Positions 42,827 to 52,792 of a DNA stretch of 64,000 nt are shown here, one piece after another (within the stretch, counting starts at the first letter, position 1; the number at the start of each line of letters is the position of its first letter). Source of the stretch: Thermohalobaculum sp039030715 (GTDB lineage: Bacteria > Pseudomonadota > Alphaproteobacteria > Rhodobacterales > Rhodobacteraceae). The position numbers were made by a program, and so were the translations under genes. The notes beneath the pieces are model-generated. The model saw only the letters and a program-made list of their open reading frames with translations. It was not told the origin of the DNA and made no database searches. The DNA is taken from assembly GCA_039030715.1 (NCBI GenBank), contig JBCCDU010000008.1:14487-78486 (forward strand). Reading direction: 5' to 3'.

Positions 42827-43558
42827 TCAGCTTTCGGTTGCTAGGGCGCGTTCGGCCGTTCGCATAACGCCTCGCGGGACCGCGTGGCCAGTTTCGCTGT
42901 AGGCCAGGATCAGTTCAGCGCCAGTCTCAAAGAAGTGCAGGGCGCCCCGGTGCAGCAGGGCAAAGCGATCTGCTGGTTGCTGCAAGATCGTCCCGGGCGC
43001 GCCGGTGATCCAGATCACGGCGGCCTGCCGCCTGCGTTGGTTCAGCAGGCTAATGACGCCGTCATCTTGTGTGTTCTCTCGCACCTGCTCGACCGCCGCA
43101 GGCACGATCAATCCGTCGGAGACGTAGATATCCGCGGGGATCAGCAAGGCGGCAGCGCGGTTGACCGCCCCTTTTTGCGCCGCGGTTGAGAGATCGTAGG
43201 GCCGGTCGAGGCATTGAGGATCTCCGGCGAAATGCGCGACCGCCTGGCAGTAGGCCGAGGTGTTCAGCCCATAGGCTGACGCCCGTGTGCCGAGGTCGCG
43301 TCCCAGATTTGCGGTTTCGCCGAGCCCGGCATTTTGCCCGATCACCGGCGCGATCCGGCCGCGGCTGAGAACCTCACCCGCACTGGGCAGGATAGCGCCG
43401 GCCATCAGCGAGGCCAGGCTGGATTTCCCGCTGCCAGTTGCCCCGAGGATCGCCGTCGTCTGTCCGCGCGCGAAGCGGGCGGAGAGTTGACGAAAGACGG
43501 CCCTGCGCCCGATTGCAAGATCGACCCGGTCAAGCTCCAGCACGGTTTCGCCGCGCAT
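42827..43558 (-). CDS. KpsT-like ABC ATPase with degenerate catalytic motifs
   Basis: 243 residues from ATG 43558 (MRGETVLELDRVDL, the normal KpsT start region). The frame is open to 43897, but that part looks non-coding. Walker A is intact (LGATGSGKSS, about 36-45). Against E. coli KpsT recalled from memory, the signature SSGM region reads LSTAAQKG, Walker B with its catalytic glutamate (YYLIDE) reads IYVSDG, and the switch histidine (VSHS) reads ITGA. It may bind but not hydrolyse ATP, or pair with an intact ATPase elsewhere. Its position among kpsM, kpsE and the PKS gene argues for a capsule role. Homology to ABC ATPases is clear; function is uncertain. Confidence 0.75.
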   Translation of the reverse strand: MRGETVLELDRVDLAIGRRAVFRQLSARFARGQTTAILGATGSGKSSLASLMAGAILPSAGEVLSRGRIAPVIGQNAGLGETANLGRDLGTRASAYGLNTSAYCQAVAHFAGDPQCLDRPYDLSTAAQKGAVNRAAALLIPADIYVSDGLIVPAAVEQVRENTQDDGVISLLNQRRRQAAVIWITGAPGTILQQPADRFALLHRGALHFFETGAELILAYSETGHAVPRGVMRTAERALATES

Positions 43559-44102
43559 CGCTGCGGGTGTGCTGGCGTCGGCGCTGGCATCATCGTGGGC
43601 GATGGGCTGTCCTTTCGGGCGATCGGGTTCGTTCTTCCTCTTAGCGCGGCAGAAATGTTGCTGCAAACAGCGGATGTGATCAAATGGCTTGGACGGAAAT
43701 CGTGGCGCGGAGCGTAGAACTGCAGTGCCGAAAAAGAGCACCGCGGCGAATGGGGTGATGGGTGCCGCAACGCGCCTCTGTCCCCTGAAAACTGTACCGA
43801 TTTGGGGCGACAATTCCCCCTTGCGCAACGGGCGATGACAACATGCTGCGCTTGCGTTATGGTCAGCAAGGATGGGGGTCGGAACACGACCCGGCAAGGT
43901 GTCGGGTGGGATTGAGCGAGGGGTGCGTCGGAAGATCAGAAATCGCGTTTTATTCGATACGTGTTGGTATCCATTCGGATCGTCCTAGTACTAGGTCGTA
44001 CCATCGGGGAGATCGGCACAGCAGGCTTGCAGGTGTGGTGGGTGACCCTGAGCCGGAGTTTGGCAAGACCGAACGATCACCATCAGGTACCTAGACGAGA
44101 CC
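43559..44102. other. Divergent intergenic region between the KpsT-like gene and the PKS gene
   Basis: 544 bases. The half near the ATPase gene is GC-rich and featureless. The part nearer the PKS gene (about 43940-44000) is AT-richer and holds an inverted repeat GATAC-GTGTTG-GTATC (43956-43971) and the palindrome at 43984-43995. The PKS promoter is probably here. No credible small gene was seen. Confidence 0.5.
43984..43995. promoter_or_regulatory. 12-bp perfect palindrome upstream of the PKS gene
   Basis: CCTAGTACTAGG is a perfect palindrome 107 bases before the PKS start, 12 bases after the nearby inverted repeat GATAC/GTATC. CTAG-rich palindromes are rare in GC-rich proteobacterial DNA, so it is a reasonable operator candidate. 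Confidence 0.35.
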
Positions 44103-47100
44103 ATGAGAAAGACACGCAAGCCAACGCCCCCCGGGATCGCGATAACCGGATATTCCTGCCGATTGCCGGGCGCCGCAGACCCAACCGCTTTCTGGGACCT
44201 GCTGATGTCCGGGCGCTGTGCGGTTGGCCCGATCCCGCAGTCGCGCTGGGATGCGGAGCGTTTCTATCACCCTGGCAAGCTGCTGCCTGGCACTTCGTAT
44301 TCCAACTCCGCCGGCCTGGTCGAAGATGTCTGGGGGTTCGACCCGGGCTTCTTCGGCATCTCGCCCCGCGAGGCCGAGCAGATGGACCCGCAGCAGCGAG
44401 TGATGCTGGAGGTGGTCTGGGAAGCCATCGAACACGCCTATCTAACCTCGGACGACCTGCCCAAACTGCGCTGTGGGGTGTTTCTGGGTGCCGCCTCGCT
44501 GGACCATTCGCTGGTGTCGATCAGCGAACCGGCGACGATGGGCCCGAACTTCATGACCGGCAACACGCTGTCGATCCTGTCCAACCGATTGTCCTATGTC
44601 TTTGATCTGAAGGGGCCGAGCTATACCGTCGATACGGCCTGTTCCTCGTCCTTCTACGCCCTGCACCAGGCGGCGGAGGCGCTGCGCAAGGGCGAGATCG
44701 ATGCCGCCATCGTGGGTGGTATCAACCTGGTCCTGTCACCATTCCACTTCGTTGGCTTCTCCCGTGCCGCGATGCTGTCGCCCGATGGGCTTTGTAAGGC
44801 GTTCGATGCGTCTGCGAACGGATATGTCCGGGGTGAGGGGGCGGTGGCATTTGTCCTGCGCCGCGGCGATGCATTGGCGGGACACGAGCCGGTTCGGGCC
44901 GAATTGCTCGGCACGGGGGTGAACTCGGATGGGCGGACCATCGGCCTGTCGATGCCGTCCGAGACGGATCAGGCGCGCCTGCTCGACAAGGTCTATCAGG
45001 CCCTGGATGTGAACCCGGACCATGTGGCCTTTATGGAAGCGCACGGCACCGGTACCCATGTTGGCGACCCGATCGAGGCGCGCGCCATCGGCACCGTTCT
45101 GGGCCAGCGCCGCAGCCAACCGCTGACCATCGGCTCGGCCAAGACCAATGTCGGACATCTGGAGGCCGCCTCGGGCCTTGTCGGCCTTCTGAAAGCGCAA
45201 TTGGCGCTGGAGCATGGCCGGGTGCCCCCCAGCCTGCATTTCAACGAACCCAATCCAGAGATCGATTTCGACGGTCTCAATCTGCGTGTGGCGGTGGAGC
45301 CTGTGAGCTTCGAGGCCCAGCCAGAGGATACGCCCTGGATCGCAGGGGTGAATTCCTTCGGTTTCGGGGGTGCGAATGCGCATGCGGTACTGCGCCAGGC
45401 GCCGCCGCAGCCAGAGCCGCAGGTGACACCCGCAGCGCCGATGCCGCCGCTGATCCTTTCGGCCGCTTCGAAGTCCAGCCTGGCCGCGCTTGCAACACGC
45501 TGGCGCGAGCGGCTGGACGGCGTGCCGGGGGTCGAAGCTGCCGCCCTGATCTCGGCCAATGCGCGGTTGCGCACGCGCCATACCCACCGCGCCGTTTTGA
45601 CCGGTCAGGCGGACCTCCTACCCGATCAACTGGACGCGCTCGCCAACGACACCAAGCATCCAGGCTGCCTGACTGGAGAGGCGCCGGACCGCGGCGGCAA
45701 GACTGCGTTCGTGTTCTGCGGCAACGGGGCGCAATGGGTCGGCATGGGGCTGGACCTCTATGAAACCGACACGGCATATCGCGAGTCGTTCGACCGGGTG
45801 AGCAAGGCGTTCCGCCGCCTTTCCGGGCTCGACCTCACAGCATTGATGCGGGCGGAGGATCTGTCAGAACAGCTCGATCACGGGCTGGTCGGTCAACCTT
45901 TGCTGCTGGCGCTGCAGATTGCGCTAGTCGAGGCTCTGGCCGCCAAGGGTCTGCGCCCCGACGCCGTCGCGGGCCATTCGGTGGGCGAAGTCGCAGCCGC
46001 CTGGACTGCGGGCTGCCTCAGCCTGTCCGACGCCTGCCGGCTGATCCATGCCCGCGCATCGGCGATGGAGGAACTGCGCGGGACCGGGGCCATGGCGGCC
46101 GTTCTGGCAGGCGCAGATGCAGCAGAGAACGCCCTGGCGGATATGGGCCTGACCGGGCTCGATATCGCTGGGGACAACAGCCCGCGTTCCTCCACCATCT
46201 CCGGCCCGGCGGATCTGGTCGAAGCATTCATCGCGGGCTCGAAATCCAGGCGCCTCGCCGCGCGTCAGATCCCCGTAACCTACCCCTATCACGGCCCCGC
46301 ACTGGAGCAGGTGCGCGAGGCTCTTCTAGCGGGTCTCAAGGGCATCAAGCCGAAGAAGGGACGGATCCCGGTCTTCTCTTCGACCACGGGTGGCGAGATT
46401 GCGGGCACGGAACTGGGCGCGACCTATTGGTGGCAGAATGCCCGCCAGCGCGTGCGCTTTCGCGAGGCGGTCGAAGGTCTGGCGCATTTCGGCGTCACCA
46501 GCTTTGTGGAGATCGGGCCGCGCCCGCAGCTTCAGGCCTATGTCACCGATACGGCACGGGGGATCGGGCGCAAGGTTGCGGTCACACCCAGTCTCGACAA
46601 CTCGGCCAAGTCACCCAGGGATGCGGTTGCAATCGTTGCGCGGGCATTGGCCCATGGCGCGCAAGTCGACGAGGCAGCGTTCTTCGGGCCCGAGCGTGGA
46701 CCTGTCGCGAGCCTGCCCGCGTATCCCTGGAGCCATACGCAGTTCCGCGCGCCGGTCACCAGCAACGGTATAGACATCCTTGGCGAGCGCCCCTCGCACC
46801 CCCTGCTGGGCTGGCAGTTGCGCCCTGGCGAAGGTGTCTGGCGCTGTGAGATCGATGCGATCAAGCGGCCCTGGCTGGCTGATCATGTCGTGGATGGCGC
46901 CGTGGTCCTGCCCGGCGCCGCCTTCGTCGAAATTGCGCTGGCGGCAGGCGCCGAAACCCATGGTTCGACCGAGATCGAACTGCGCGATTTCGACATTCTC
47001 GCACCGTTGATGCTCGAGGATAACGCGGCGCAGTCGACCACGTTGCGAACCCGGTTGGAATTCGAAACCGGCATCCTGAGGATCGAAAGCCGCCCTTATC

Positions 47101-50100
47101 TCTCGGAACAGGACTGGACACTCCATGCCCGTGGCACAGTGGGCCGCGCCCGTGCGCCCGGGGCCGGTGTTCCCGCGCATCCGGGCCTGGCGCTGCTGCC
47201 GGAATGGCCGGGCGAGCGGCTCTATGCCCTGCTCGACGCGGCGGGCCTCAGCTATGGCCCCGCGTTTCGCCGCGTGACCCGCCTGCGCGCGGGCGGTGGA
47301 TGGGCTGAGGCCGATCTGAGCGCGCCGGAGGGAGCCGAGCGTTTCCAGGTTCATCCTGCAGTTCTGGACGGTGCGTTTCATGCGATTTTCCCGCTGATCG
47401 CGGCTGAACTCGCAGATGCCGGGCTGAGTGCCAGCATAGAGAATGGCGATACATTCGTGCCCGTGCGCTTCGGTCATGTGACATCGCTTGCGCCGGGCCA
47501 GGTACCGGCACGGGCCGATCTGCATCTGGTGCGCCTCAATGACCACGGGGCCGAGATTGCGCTGACGCTGCGCGACAGCGACGGGCGCAGCATGGTCCGG
47601 CTGGAGGGACTGCGTCTGCAGAAGATCCGCCTGAAGGCCCAGCGCCACTCCGGCCCCAGCCTGTGGCACCAGCGCATGTTGCCTATGGCAGAGAACGATA
47701 TGCCTGCTGCTTTGGCTGCGGAATGGGCCGAGTCCCAGAAACGGCTCGCAGATCTGGGGCTGACGGCTGTGGACGCACCGGAACCCGATGCAGGATCGCT
47801 GATCGTCGACGCCGCTTTCCGCCGTGTCGCATGGGACGCGCTAAGCATGCTGGCCGGGGATGAGGGTCGTTTGAGCGCCCATCCGGACGGTTTGGCCGAA
47901 AGCGCGTTGCCTCTTTATCATCGCCTGCGCCACGCACTCGAAGAAGACGATGTCATTGTGCCTGTGGAAGAAGAGGCGGCCTTGCTGGACTGCCCCTACC
48001 CACGTCTGGACGAATTGCTGGATGCGCTGATTTCCGAGGCACCACAACGTTCTGGCGATGTGATGAGCCTGATGCGCTGCGCGACGGTTCTGCCGAATGC
48101 TCTGGCCGAAGGGCTCGGAGACGGGCATGGCGCGCGCCCGGCCCGCTATGCCCCAGCGCAGCGGCGTCTGTGGCAGGCGGTGGGCGCAGCGATTGAAGAT
48201 TTCGTGGCATGCCATCCGGGTGAGCAAGCCCTCGAGGTTATGCTGCTCGGGGATGCACCGGTCGATCTGCTCGACCATCTTTGTGCCTTGCCGGGCCTGA
48301 CCCGCCTGACGCTGAGCGACCCCGAAGACCATCGCGTCGAGATCCTGCGCCTAACTGCGCCGCAGCACCCCGTTCTGCGGGTGGTGAACTGGGAAGACGC
48401 TTTGCAAACCAATGTCGATCTCGTGGCCTCCGGCGATGCCCTGGGCCGTCTTGGCCGGGCTCGAGTGGCCTTGCTGGATGACATGCTGCGTCCCGGTGGA
48501 GTGGTCGTGGCGGCGGAACGGATCCCGGATCTGGGTGTCGACCTGACCCATGGCCTCGACGCTGATTGGTGGGCCGAAACGCTGATGCCGGAGACACCGC
48601 TCAGCCAGCTCGATGGGGCAGAGAGTTGGATGGCTGCCCTCACTGGCGCCGGTTTCGACGGGGTCGCGGCAGCTCCGCTTGATGTGGGCGATGTCGCGGC
48701 TACTATGCTGACTGCCCGGAAGGTCGAGCGACGCGCGTCGATCGAGGAGCCCGGCCCGCGCAAATTCCTGATGATCGATGCGGGCGAGATCCTAGAGCAG
48801 GCCTTGATAGGTTCTGGCCATCAGGCGGCGCATGTGACGGAAGAGGACCTGCCAAAATTGCTTAGCGCCGAGGATCCTGCAGATCTGGTGCTTTGCCTGG
48901 TGCCTCGCGCCGATTTCACCGAACAGGTAATGCAATTGCAGCGAATCGTAGCGCTCGCCCCGCTGCCGGGACGGCTCTGGCTGCTGGCATCGGGTGCTGA
49001 CCGGGCGCAGACCGCGCGCATTCGTGGCGTCATGCGGGTGGTGGCAAATGAACATCCGGGCCTGGATCTGCGGCTGGCCGATCTGGACGAGGGCGCCGAC
49101 CCCTCCTCGCTGGCCGCCATTCTAGCCAATCCAGGAGAGGAGCGCGAATGGCATCTCTCGCATGCCGGTATGTCGGTGCCACGGGTCGAAGCGCTGCCCG
49201 ATCCGCAACCGCGCCAGCTTGCGGAATGCGATGCCCTTTCGCTCGGAATGCGGCGGGATGGCGCGCTGGATACGCTCGAGTGGCAACCGGCCCAACGCCG
49301 CGCGCCGGAAGCTGATGAGATCGAGATTTCGGTCGCGGCTACGGGGCTGAACTTTCGCGATGTGATGTGGGCGCAGCGCTTGTTACCTGCCGAAGCGCTA
49401 GAGGACGGATTCGCCGGTGCGACGCTTGGGATGGAATGCTCCGGCATCGTCACCCGTGCCGGTGCGTCGAGCGAATTCGAGCCGGGTGATCGGGTTATCG
49501 CCTTCGCCCCGCAATCCTTCGCCAGCCACGCGACATTGCCGGCCATCGCCGCAGCGCGGATGCCGGATGGGCTGGAGGTCGAGACCGGGGCCGCCCTGCC
49601 TACGATCTTCCTGACCGCACATTACTCGCTGGTGGAACTGGCTCAGGTACAGCCGGGCGAGACTGTTCTGATCCACGGCGGTGCCGGGGGTGTGGGGCTT
49701 GCGGCGTTGCAGATCGCCAAAGCCCGCCGCGCGCGGGTCTTCGCCACAGCAGGCAGCCCGCAGAAGCGCCGACTTCTGGAATTGCTGGGGGCCGAGAGCG
49801 TCTTTGACAGTCGCTCGCTGGCCTTTGCGGAGGAGATCCGCGCGGCGACCGATGGCGAAGGCGTGGATGTAGTTCTGAACTCGCTGGCGGGAGAGGCAAT
49901 GACCCGTTCGCTTGAACTCGTGCGACCGTTCGGGCGATTCATCGAACTTGGCAAGCAGGATTACTACACCAACACACGGCTCGGCCTGCGCCCGTTCCGG
50001 CGCAATGTCAGCTATTTCGGTGTCGATGCCGATCAGCTTGTTAGCGTGCGTCCGGACCTGGCCGAACGGATGTTCACTGATCTGACCCAGCGGTTCGCCG

Positions 50101-51452
50101 ATGGCACATACACTGCGCCGCCGATCCAGGTCTTCGCGCCGGGCGAAGTGGTGGATGCGTTCCGCCTGATGCAGAAATCCGACCATATCGGCAAGGTGGT
50201 CATCTGCGCACCGCAGGTGGCGGAGCGGCAGGTGGTCGCGCCAAAACCGCTGGGCGATGGTGCTTGGCTGATCACAGGCGGTCTGGGTGGGCTCGGCCTG
50301 GCCGTTGCCGAATGGCTGGTGGATCAGGGTGTCGAGACGTTGTGGCTGCAGAGCCGCAGCGGCAAGGCGAAGCCAGGGATGGAGGACCGCCTGGCAGCCC
50401 TCGCCCAACGGGTGGAGGTCGAGCAGGTCGCGGTCGATGTCACCGACCCTGCCGGGATGAGCAAGCTGATTGACCGGATCGAAGCCTCCGATGTGCCCCT
50501 GGAGGGTATCGTGCATGGCGCGATGGTGCTGGACGATGCGCTCTTCGCTGACATGGATGCCGAGACCCTCGAGAGGGTGATCGCGCCCAAGATCCGCGGG
50601 GCAGAACTGCTAGACACGCTGACCCGTCCGCTGACGCCGGACCACTTCGTCATGTTTTCCTCGGTTGCGGCGCTGTTCGGCAATCCGGGTCAGGCGGCCT
50701 ATGCTGCGGCGAATGCCGGGCTCGAGCATCTCGCGGCGACCCGCCGGGCCGAGGGGTTGCCGGGTCTCGCCATCGGCTGGGGGCCGATCCGCGACCAGGG
50801 CTATCTCGCGCGCGAGGAGGACCTGCGCGACCGGTTGGAGCGGCAGCTGAAAGGCGCGATGCTGGATACCTCGCAAGTGCTTAAGGCGTTTGGCGCGCTG
50901 ATCGCCGATCCTGCCGCCGGGCCTGCGGTGACCTATGCGCCGATGCGCTGGGGCCATCTGGTGGAAGATCTGGCAACCGTCGCCTCGCCGCTTTTCGAGC
51001 GGGTGGACCGGACGGTGCAGCGTGGTCCGGCCTCGGCCCAGGACTTTCTGGACGAGATCTCCGGGCTCGAGGATGGTGCGGCGCGCGAGCGGATCATCGC
51101 GGCCCTGATCACCGAAACTGCCCGGATCCTGCGCCAACCGGAGAGCGAGATCGATCCCTATCGCCCGATGACCGAACTGGGTTTCGACAGTCTGATGGCG
51201 GTCGATCTGAAGTTGTCGGCGGAGGAGGAACTGGGTATCTCGCTACCGCTGATGTCGTTGGGCGAGCAACTCACCATCGCCGATCTGGCGATCAAGGTGC
51301 TGGCACGCATCCGTTCTGGCGATGCGGCGGGCGATGATGCGGTCGATGACCTGATGGTCCGCCATGTCGGGGTCGATCTTGATCAGGTCGACAAGGACTT
51401 CGTGGAAGACGCGATCGGCAAGGCTGGAAAATCAGGTCAGCGAGGTACGTGA
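44103..51452 (+). CDS. rkpA: Iterative-type fully reducing type I polyketide synthase (RkpA-like)
   Basis: 2449 residues. KS about 10-430 with C180, H314 and H352; AT about 530-840 with S626 (GHSVGE) and YPYH at 727-730 where malonyl-type domains have HAFH; DH about 900-1190 with H928 (HVVDGAVVLPG) and D1089 (VLDGAF). A methyltransferase-like region (about 1220-1510) has a lost SAM loop, and a truncated KR-like structural segment lies at about 1555-1680. ER about 1719-2035 with NADPH loop GGAGGVGL; KR about 2050-2270 with S2187 and Y2200; ACP with S2363 (FDSL). There is no thioesterase. The order is that of animal fatty acid synthase and reducing PKSs. The stop overlaps the oxoamine synthase start. 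It should make a saturated acyl chain left on the ACP for that enzyme. Confidence 0.93.
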   Translation: MRKTRKPTPPGIAITGYSCRLPGAADPTAFWDLLMSGRCAVGPIPQSRWDAERFYHPGKLLPGTSYSNSAGLVEDVWGFDPGFFGISPREAEQMDPQQRVMLEVVWEAIEHAYLTSDDLPKLRCGVFLGAASLDHSLVSISEPATMGPNFMTGNTLSILSNRLSYVFDLKGPSYTVDTACSSSFYALHQAAEALRKGEIDAAIVGGINLVLSPFHFVGFSRAAMLSPDGLCKAFDASANGYVRGEGAVAFVLRRGDALAGHEPVRAELLGTGVNSDGRTIGLSMPSETDQARLLDKVYQALDVNPDHVAFMEAHGTGTHVGDPIEARAIGTVLGQRRSQPLTIGSAKTNVGHLEAASGLVGLLKAQLALEHGRVPPSLHFNEPNPEIDFDGLNLRVAVEPVSFEAQPEDTPWIAGVNSFGFGGANAHAVLRQAPPQPEPQVTPAAPMPPLILSAASKSSLAALATRWRERLDGVPGVEAAALISANARLRTRHTHRAVLTGQADLLPDQLDALANDTKHPGCLTGEAPDRGGKTAFVFCGNGAQWVGMGLDLYETDTAYRESFDRVSKAFRRLSGLDLTALMRAEDLSEQLDHGLVGQPLLLALQIALVEALAAKGLRPDAVAGHSVGEVAAAWTAGCLSLSDACRLIHARASAMEELRGTGAMAAVLAGADAAENALADMGLTGLDIAGDNSPRSSTISGPADLVEAFIAGSKSRRLAARQIPVTYPYHGPALEQVREALLAGLKGIKPKKGRIPVFSSTTGGEIAGTELGATYWWQNARQRVRFREAVEGLAHFGVTSFVEIGPRPQLQAYVTDTARGIGRKVAVTPSLDNSAKSPRDAVAIVARALAHGAQVDEAAFFGPERGPVASLPAYPWSHTQFRAPVTSNGIDILGERPSHPLLGWQLRPGEGVWRCEIDAIKRPWLADHVVDGAVVLPGAAFVEIALAAGAETHGSTEIELRDFDILAPLMLEDNAAQSTTLRTRLEFETGILRIESRPYLSEQDWTLHARGTVGRARAPGAGVPAHPGLALLPEWPGERLYALLDAAGLSYGPAFRRVTRLRAGGGWAEADLSAPEGAERFQVHPAVLDGAFHAIFPLIAAELADAGLSASIENGDTFVPVRFGHVTSLAPGQVPARADLHLVRLNDHGAEIALTLRDSDGRSMVRLEGLRLQKIRLKAQRHSGPSLWHQRMLPMAENDMPAALAAEWAESQKRLADLGLTAVDAPEPDAGSLIVDAAFRRVAWDALSMLAGDEGRLSAHPDGLAESALPLYHRLRHALEEDDVIVPVEEEAALLDCPYPRLDELLDALISEAPQRSGDVMSLMRCATVLPNALAEGLGDGHGARPARYAPAQRRLWQAVGAAIEDFVACHPGEQALEVMLLGDAPVDLLDHLCALPGLTRLTLSDPEDHRVEILRLTAPQHPVLRVVNWEDALQTNVDLVASGDALGRLGRARVALLDDMLRPGGVVVAAERIPDLGVDLTHGLDADWWAETLMPETPLSQLDGAESWMAALTGAGFDGVAAAPLDVGDVAATMLTARKVERRASIEEPGPRKFLMIDAGEILEQALIGSGHQAAHVTEEDLPKLLSAEDPADLVLCLVPRADFTEQVMQLQRIVALAPLPGRLWLLASGADRAQTARIRGVMRVVANEHPGLDLRLADLDEGADPSSLAAILANPGEEREWHLSHAGMSVPRVEALPDPQPRQLAECDALSLGMRRDGALDTLEWQPAQRRAPEADEIEISVAATGLNFRDVMWAQRLLPAEALEDGFAGATLGMECSGIVTRAGASSEFEPGDRVIAFAPQSFASHATLPAIAAARMPDGLEVETGAALPTIFLTAHYSLVELAQVQPGETVLIHGGAGGVGLAALQIAKARRARVFATAGSPQKRRLLELLGAESVFDSRSLAFAEEIRAATDGEGVDVVLNSLAGEAMTRSLELVRPFGRFIELGKQDYYTNTRLGLRPFRRNVSYFGVDADQLVSVRPDLAERMFTDLTQRFADGTYTAPPIQVFAPGEVVDAFRLMQKSDHIGKVVICAPQVAERQVVAPKPLGDGAWLITGGLGGLGLAVAEWLVDQGVETLWLQSRSGKAKPGMEDRLAALAQRVEVEQVAVDVTDPAGMSKLIDRIEASDVPLEGIVHGAMVLDDALFADMDAETLERVIAPKIRGAELLDTLTRPLTPDHFVMFSSVAALFGNPGQAAYAAANAGLEHLAATRRAEGLPGLAIGWGPIRDQGYLAREEDLRDRLERQLKGAMLDTSQVLKAFGALIADPAAGPAVTYAPMRWGHLVEDLATVASPLFERVDRTVQRGPASAQDFLDEISGLEDGAARERIIAALITETARILRQPESEIDPYRPMTELGFDSLMAVDLKLSAEEELGISLPLMSLGEQLTIADLAIKVLARIRSGDAAGDDAVDDLMVRHVGVDLDQVDKDFVEDAIGKAGKSGQRGT

Positions 51453-52792
51453 TGGCGGGACAAGCGGGCAAACGGGCTGATCTGGTGTCGGGTCTGCGCG
51501 CACGCCACAAGGCCCGGCGCGACACACCGGCCGTACCGCGCCCCGCGCAACAGCGGGTCAGCGTGAAGCCGCATGATTTCTCGACTTTGCCGGATCTGAA
51601 GACCTTTCGAATGATGCAGTCCAGCTTGCAGGAATTCGGCCTCGCCTCGCCGTTTTTCCGGGTACATGACGGATTGCCGGAGGTGGATCAGGCGGTTGAT
51701 GGCGCCGTGCGCTCGAACTTCGCCTCCTACAATTATCTGGGTCTGGGCGGCGATCCGCGGGTCGCAAAGGCAGCCCATGATGCGGTCGACCGCTGGGGGA
51801 TCTCGCCCGCCGCCAGCCGCGTGGTGGGTGGGGAGCGCCCCTATCACCGCAGGCTGGAGGAGGCACTGGCACAACTCTACGGGGTCGAGGACGCGGTAGT
51901 CATGGTCTCGGGCCACGCCACCAACGTCACCGGCATCGGCGCCCTGATGGGGCCGGAGGATCTGGTCGCCATCGATGCGTTGTCGCACAATTCGGTGGTG
52001 GAGGGCGTCAAGCTGTCCGGAGCGCAGCGGTTGAGCTTTCCGCATAACGATCTGGATTGGCTGGATCAGATGCTGGCCCGCTCGCGCCATCGCTACCGTA
52101 ATGTGCTGATCGCGGTAGAGGGGCTCTACTCGATGGATGGCGACAGTCCCGATCTGGCCCGCCTGGTCGAGATCAAGGCGCGCCACAAGGCCTGGCTTAT
52201 GGTGGACGAGGCGCACAGTCTGGGCGTGTTGGGTGCTACCGGGCGCGGCCTGGCCGAGGCGCAGGGCGTCGATGCCAGTTCAGTCGAAATTTGGATGGGC
52301 ACGCTTTCCAAGACGCTGGGATCCTGTGGCGGCTATCTGGCTGGGTCCGGCGATTTGGTGGAGTATCTGAAATACAAGGCCGCGGGCTTCGTTTACTCCG
52401 TCGGTCTGGCGGCCCCGCTGGCGAGCACCGCGACGGCGGCGCTGGAGTTGATGCTGGCCGAACCGGAACGGGTCGAGCGGCTGCAACGCAATGGCCGTGT
52501 CTTCCGCGATGCCGCGCGCGAGGCGGGGCTGGATACGGGATTATCCGAAGGCTCGGCGGTCACGCCGGTGATCATCGGCGACTCGATCAAGTCGGTCGGG
52601 CTCAGTCATCTGCTGCTAGAGGCTGGGATCAACGCGCTGCCGATCATCCACCCCGCCGTGCCTGAAAAATCCGCCCGGCTGCGGTTCTTCATCACGTCCG
52701 AGCATCGACCCGACCAACTTGTGGCAGCCGCGCGCAAGACCGCCGAGATGCTGGACCGCGTGAACGAGATTGCCGACCAGGTGCTGGGCTGA
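51452..52792 (+). CDS. rkpG: PLP-dependent alpha-oxoamine synthase (RkpG-like; BioF/serine palmitoyltransferase family)
   Basis: 446 residues; ATG 51452 overlaps the PKS stop by one base and GTG 51449 is an alternative. An extra ~55-residue basic N-terminus precedes the fold. Key features are NFASYNYLGLGGDPRV, the glycine-rich HATNVTGIGAL, the aspartate in VDEAHSLGVLG and the PLP lysine K287 in GTLSKTLGSCGGYLAG. The family condenses an acyl thioester with an amino acid, losing CO2, to give an aminoketone. Coupling to a PKS that lacks a thioesterase suggests it releases the chain from the ACP, as proposed for fumonisin-type pathways. The S. meliloti homologue RkpG is needed for capsule. The amino acid substrate is unknown; serine, alanine or glycine are options. 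Confidence 0.9.
   Translation: MAGQAGKRADLVSGLRARHKARRDTPAVPRPAQQRVSVKPHDFSTLPDLKTFRMMQSSLQEFGLASPFFRVHDGLPEVDQAVDGAVRSNFASYNYLGLGGDPRVAKAAHDAVDRWGISPAASRVVGGERPYHRRLEEALAQLYGVEDAVVMVSGHATNVTGIGALMGPEDLVAIDALSHNSVVEGVKLSGAQRLSFPHNDLDWLDQMLARSRHRYRNVLIAVEGLYSMDGDSPDLARLVEIKARHKAWLMVDEAHSLGVLGATGRGLAEAQGVDASSVEIWMGTLSKTLGSCGGYLAGSGDLVEYLKYKAAGFVYSVGLAAPLASTATAALELMLAEPERVERLQRNGRVFRDAAREAGLDTGLSEGSAVTPVIIGDSIKSVGLSHLLLEAGINALPIIHPAVPEKSARLRFFITSEHRPDQLVAAARKTAEMLDRVNEIADQVLG

Noticed and set aside
43559..43897. 113-codon upstream extension of the KpsT-like ATPase
   Set aside because: The ABC domain begins normally at MRGETVLELDRVDL; the extension has no ABC features. An alternative non-ATG start a few codons upstream of 43558 cannot be excluded.
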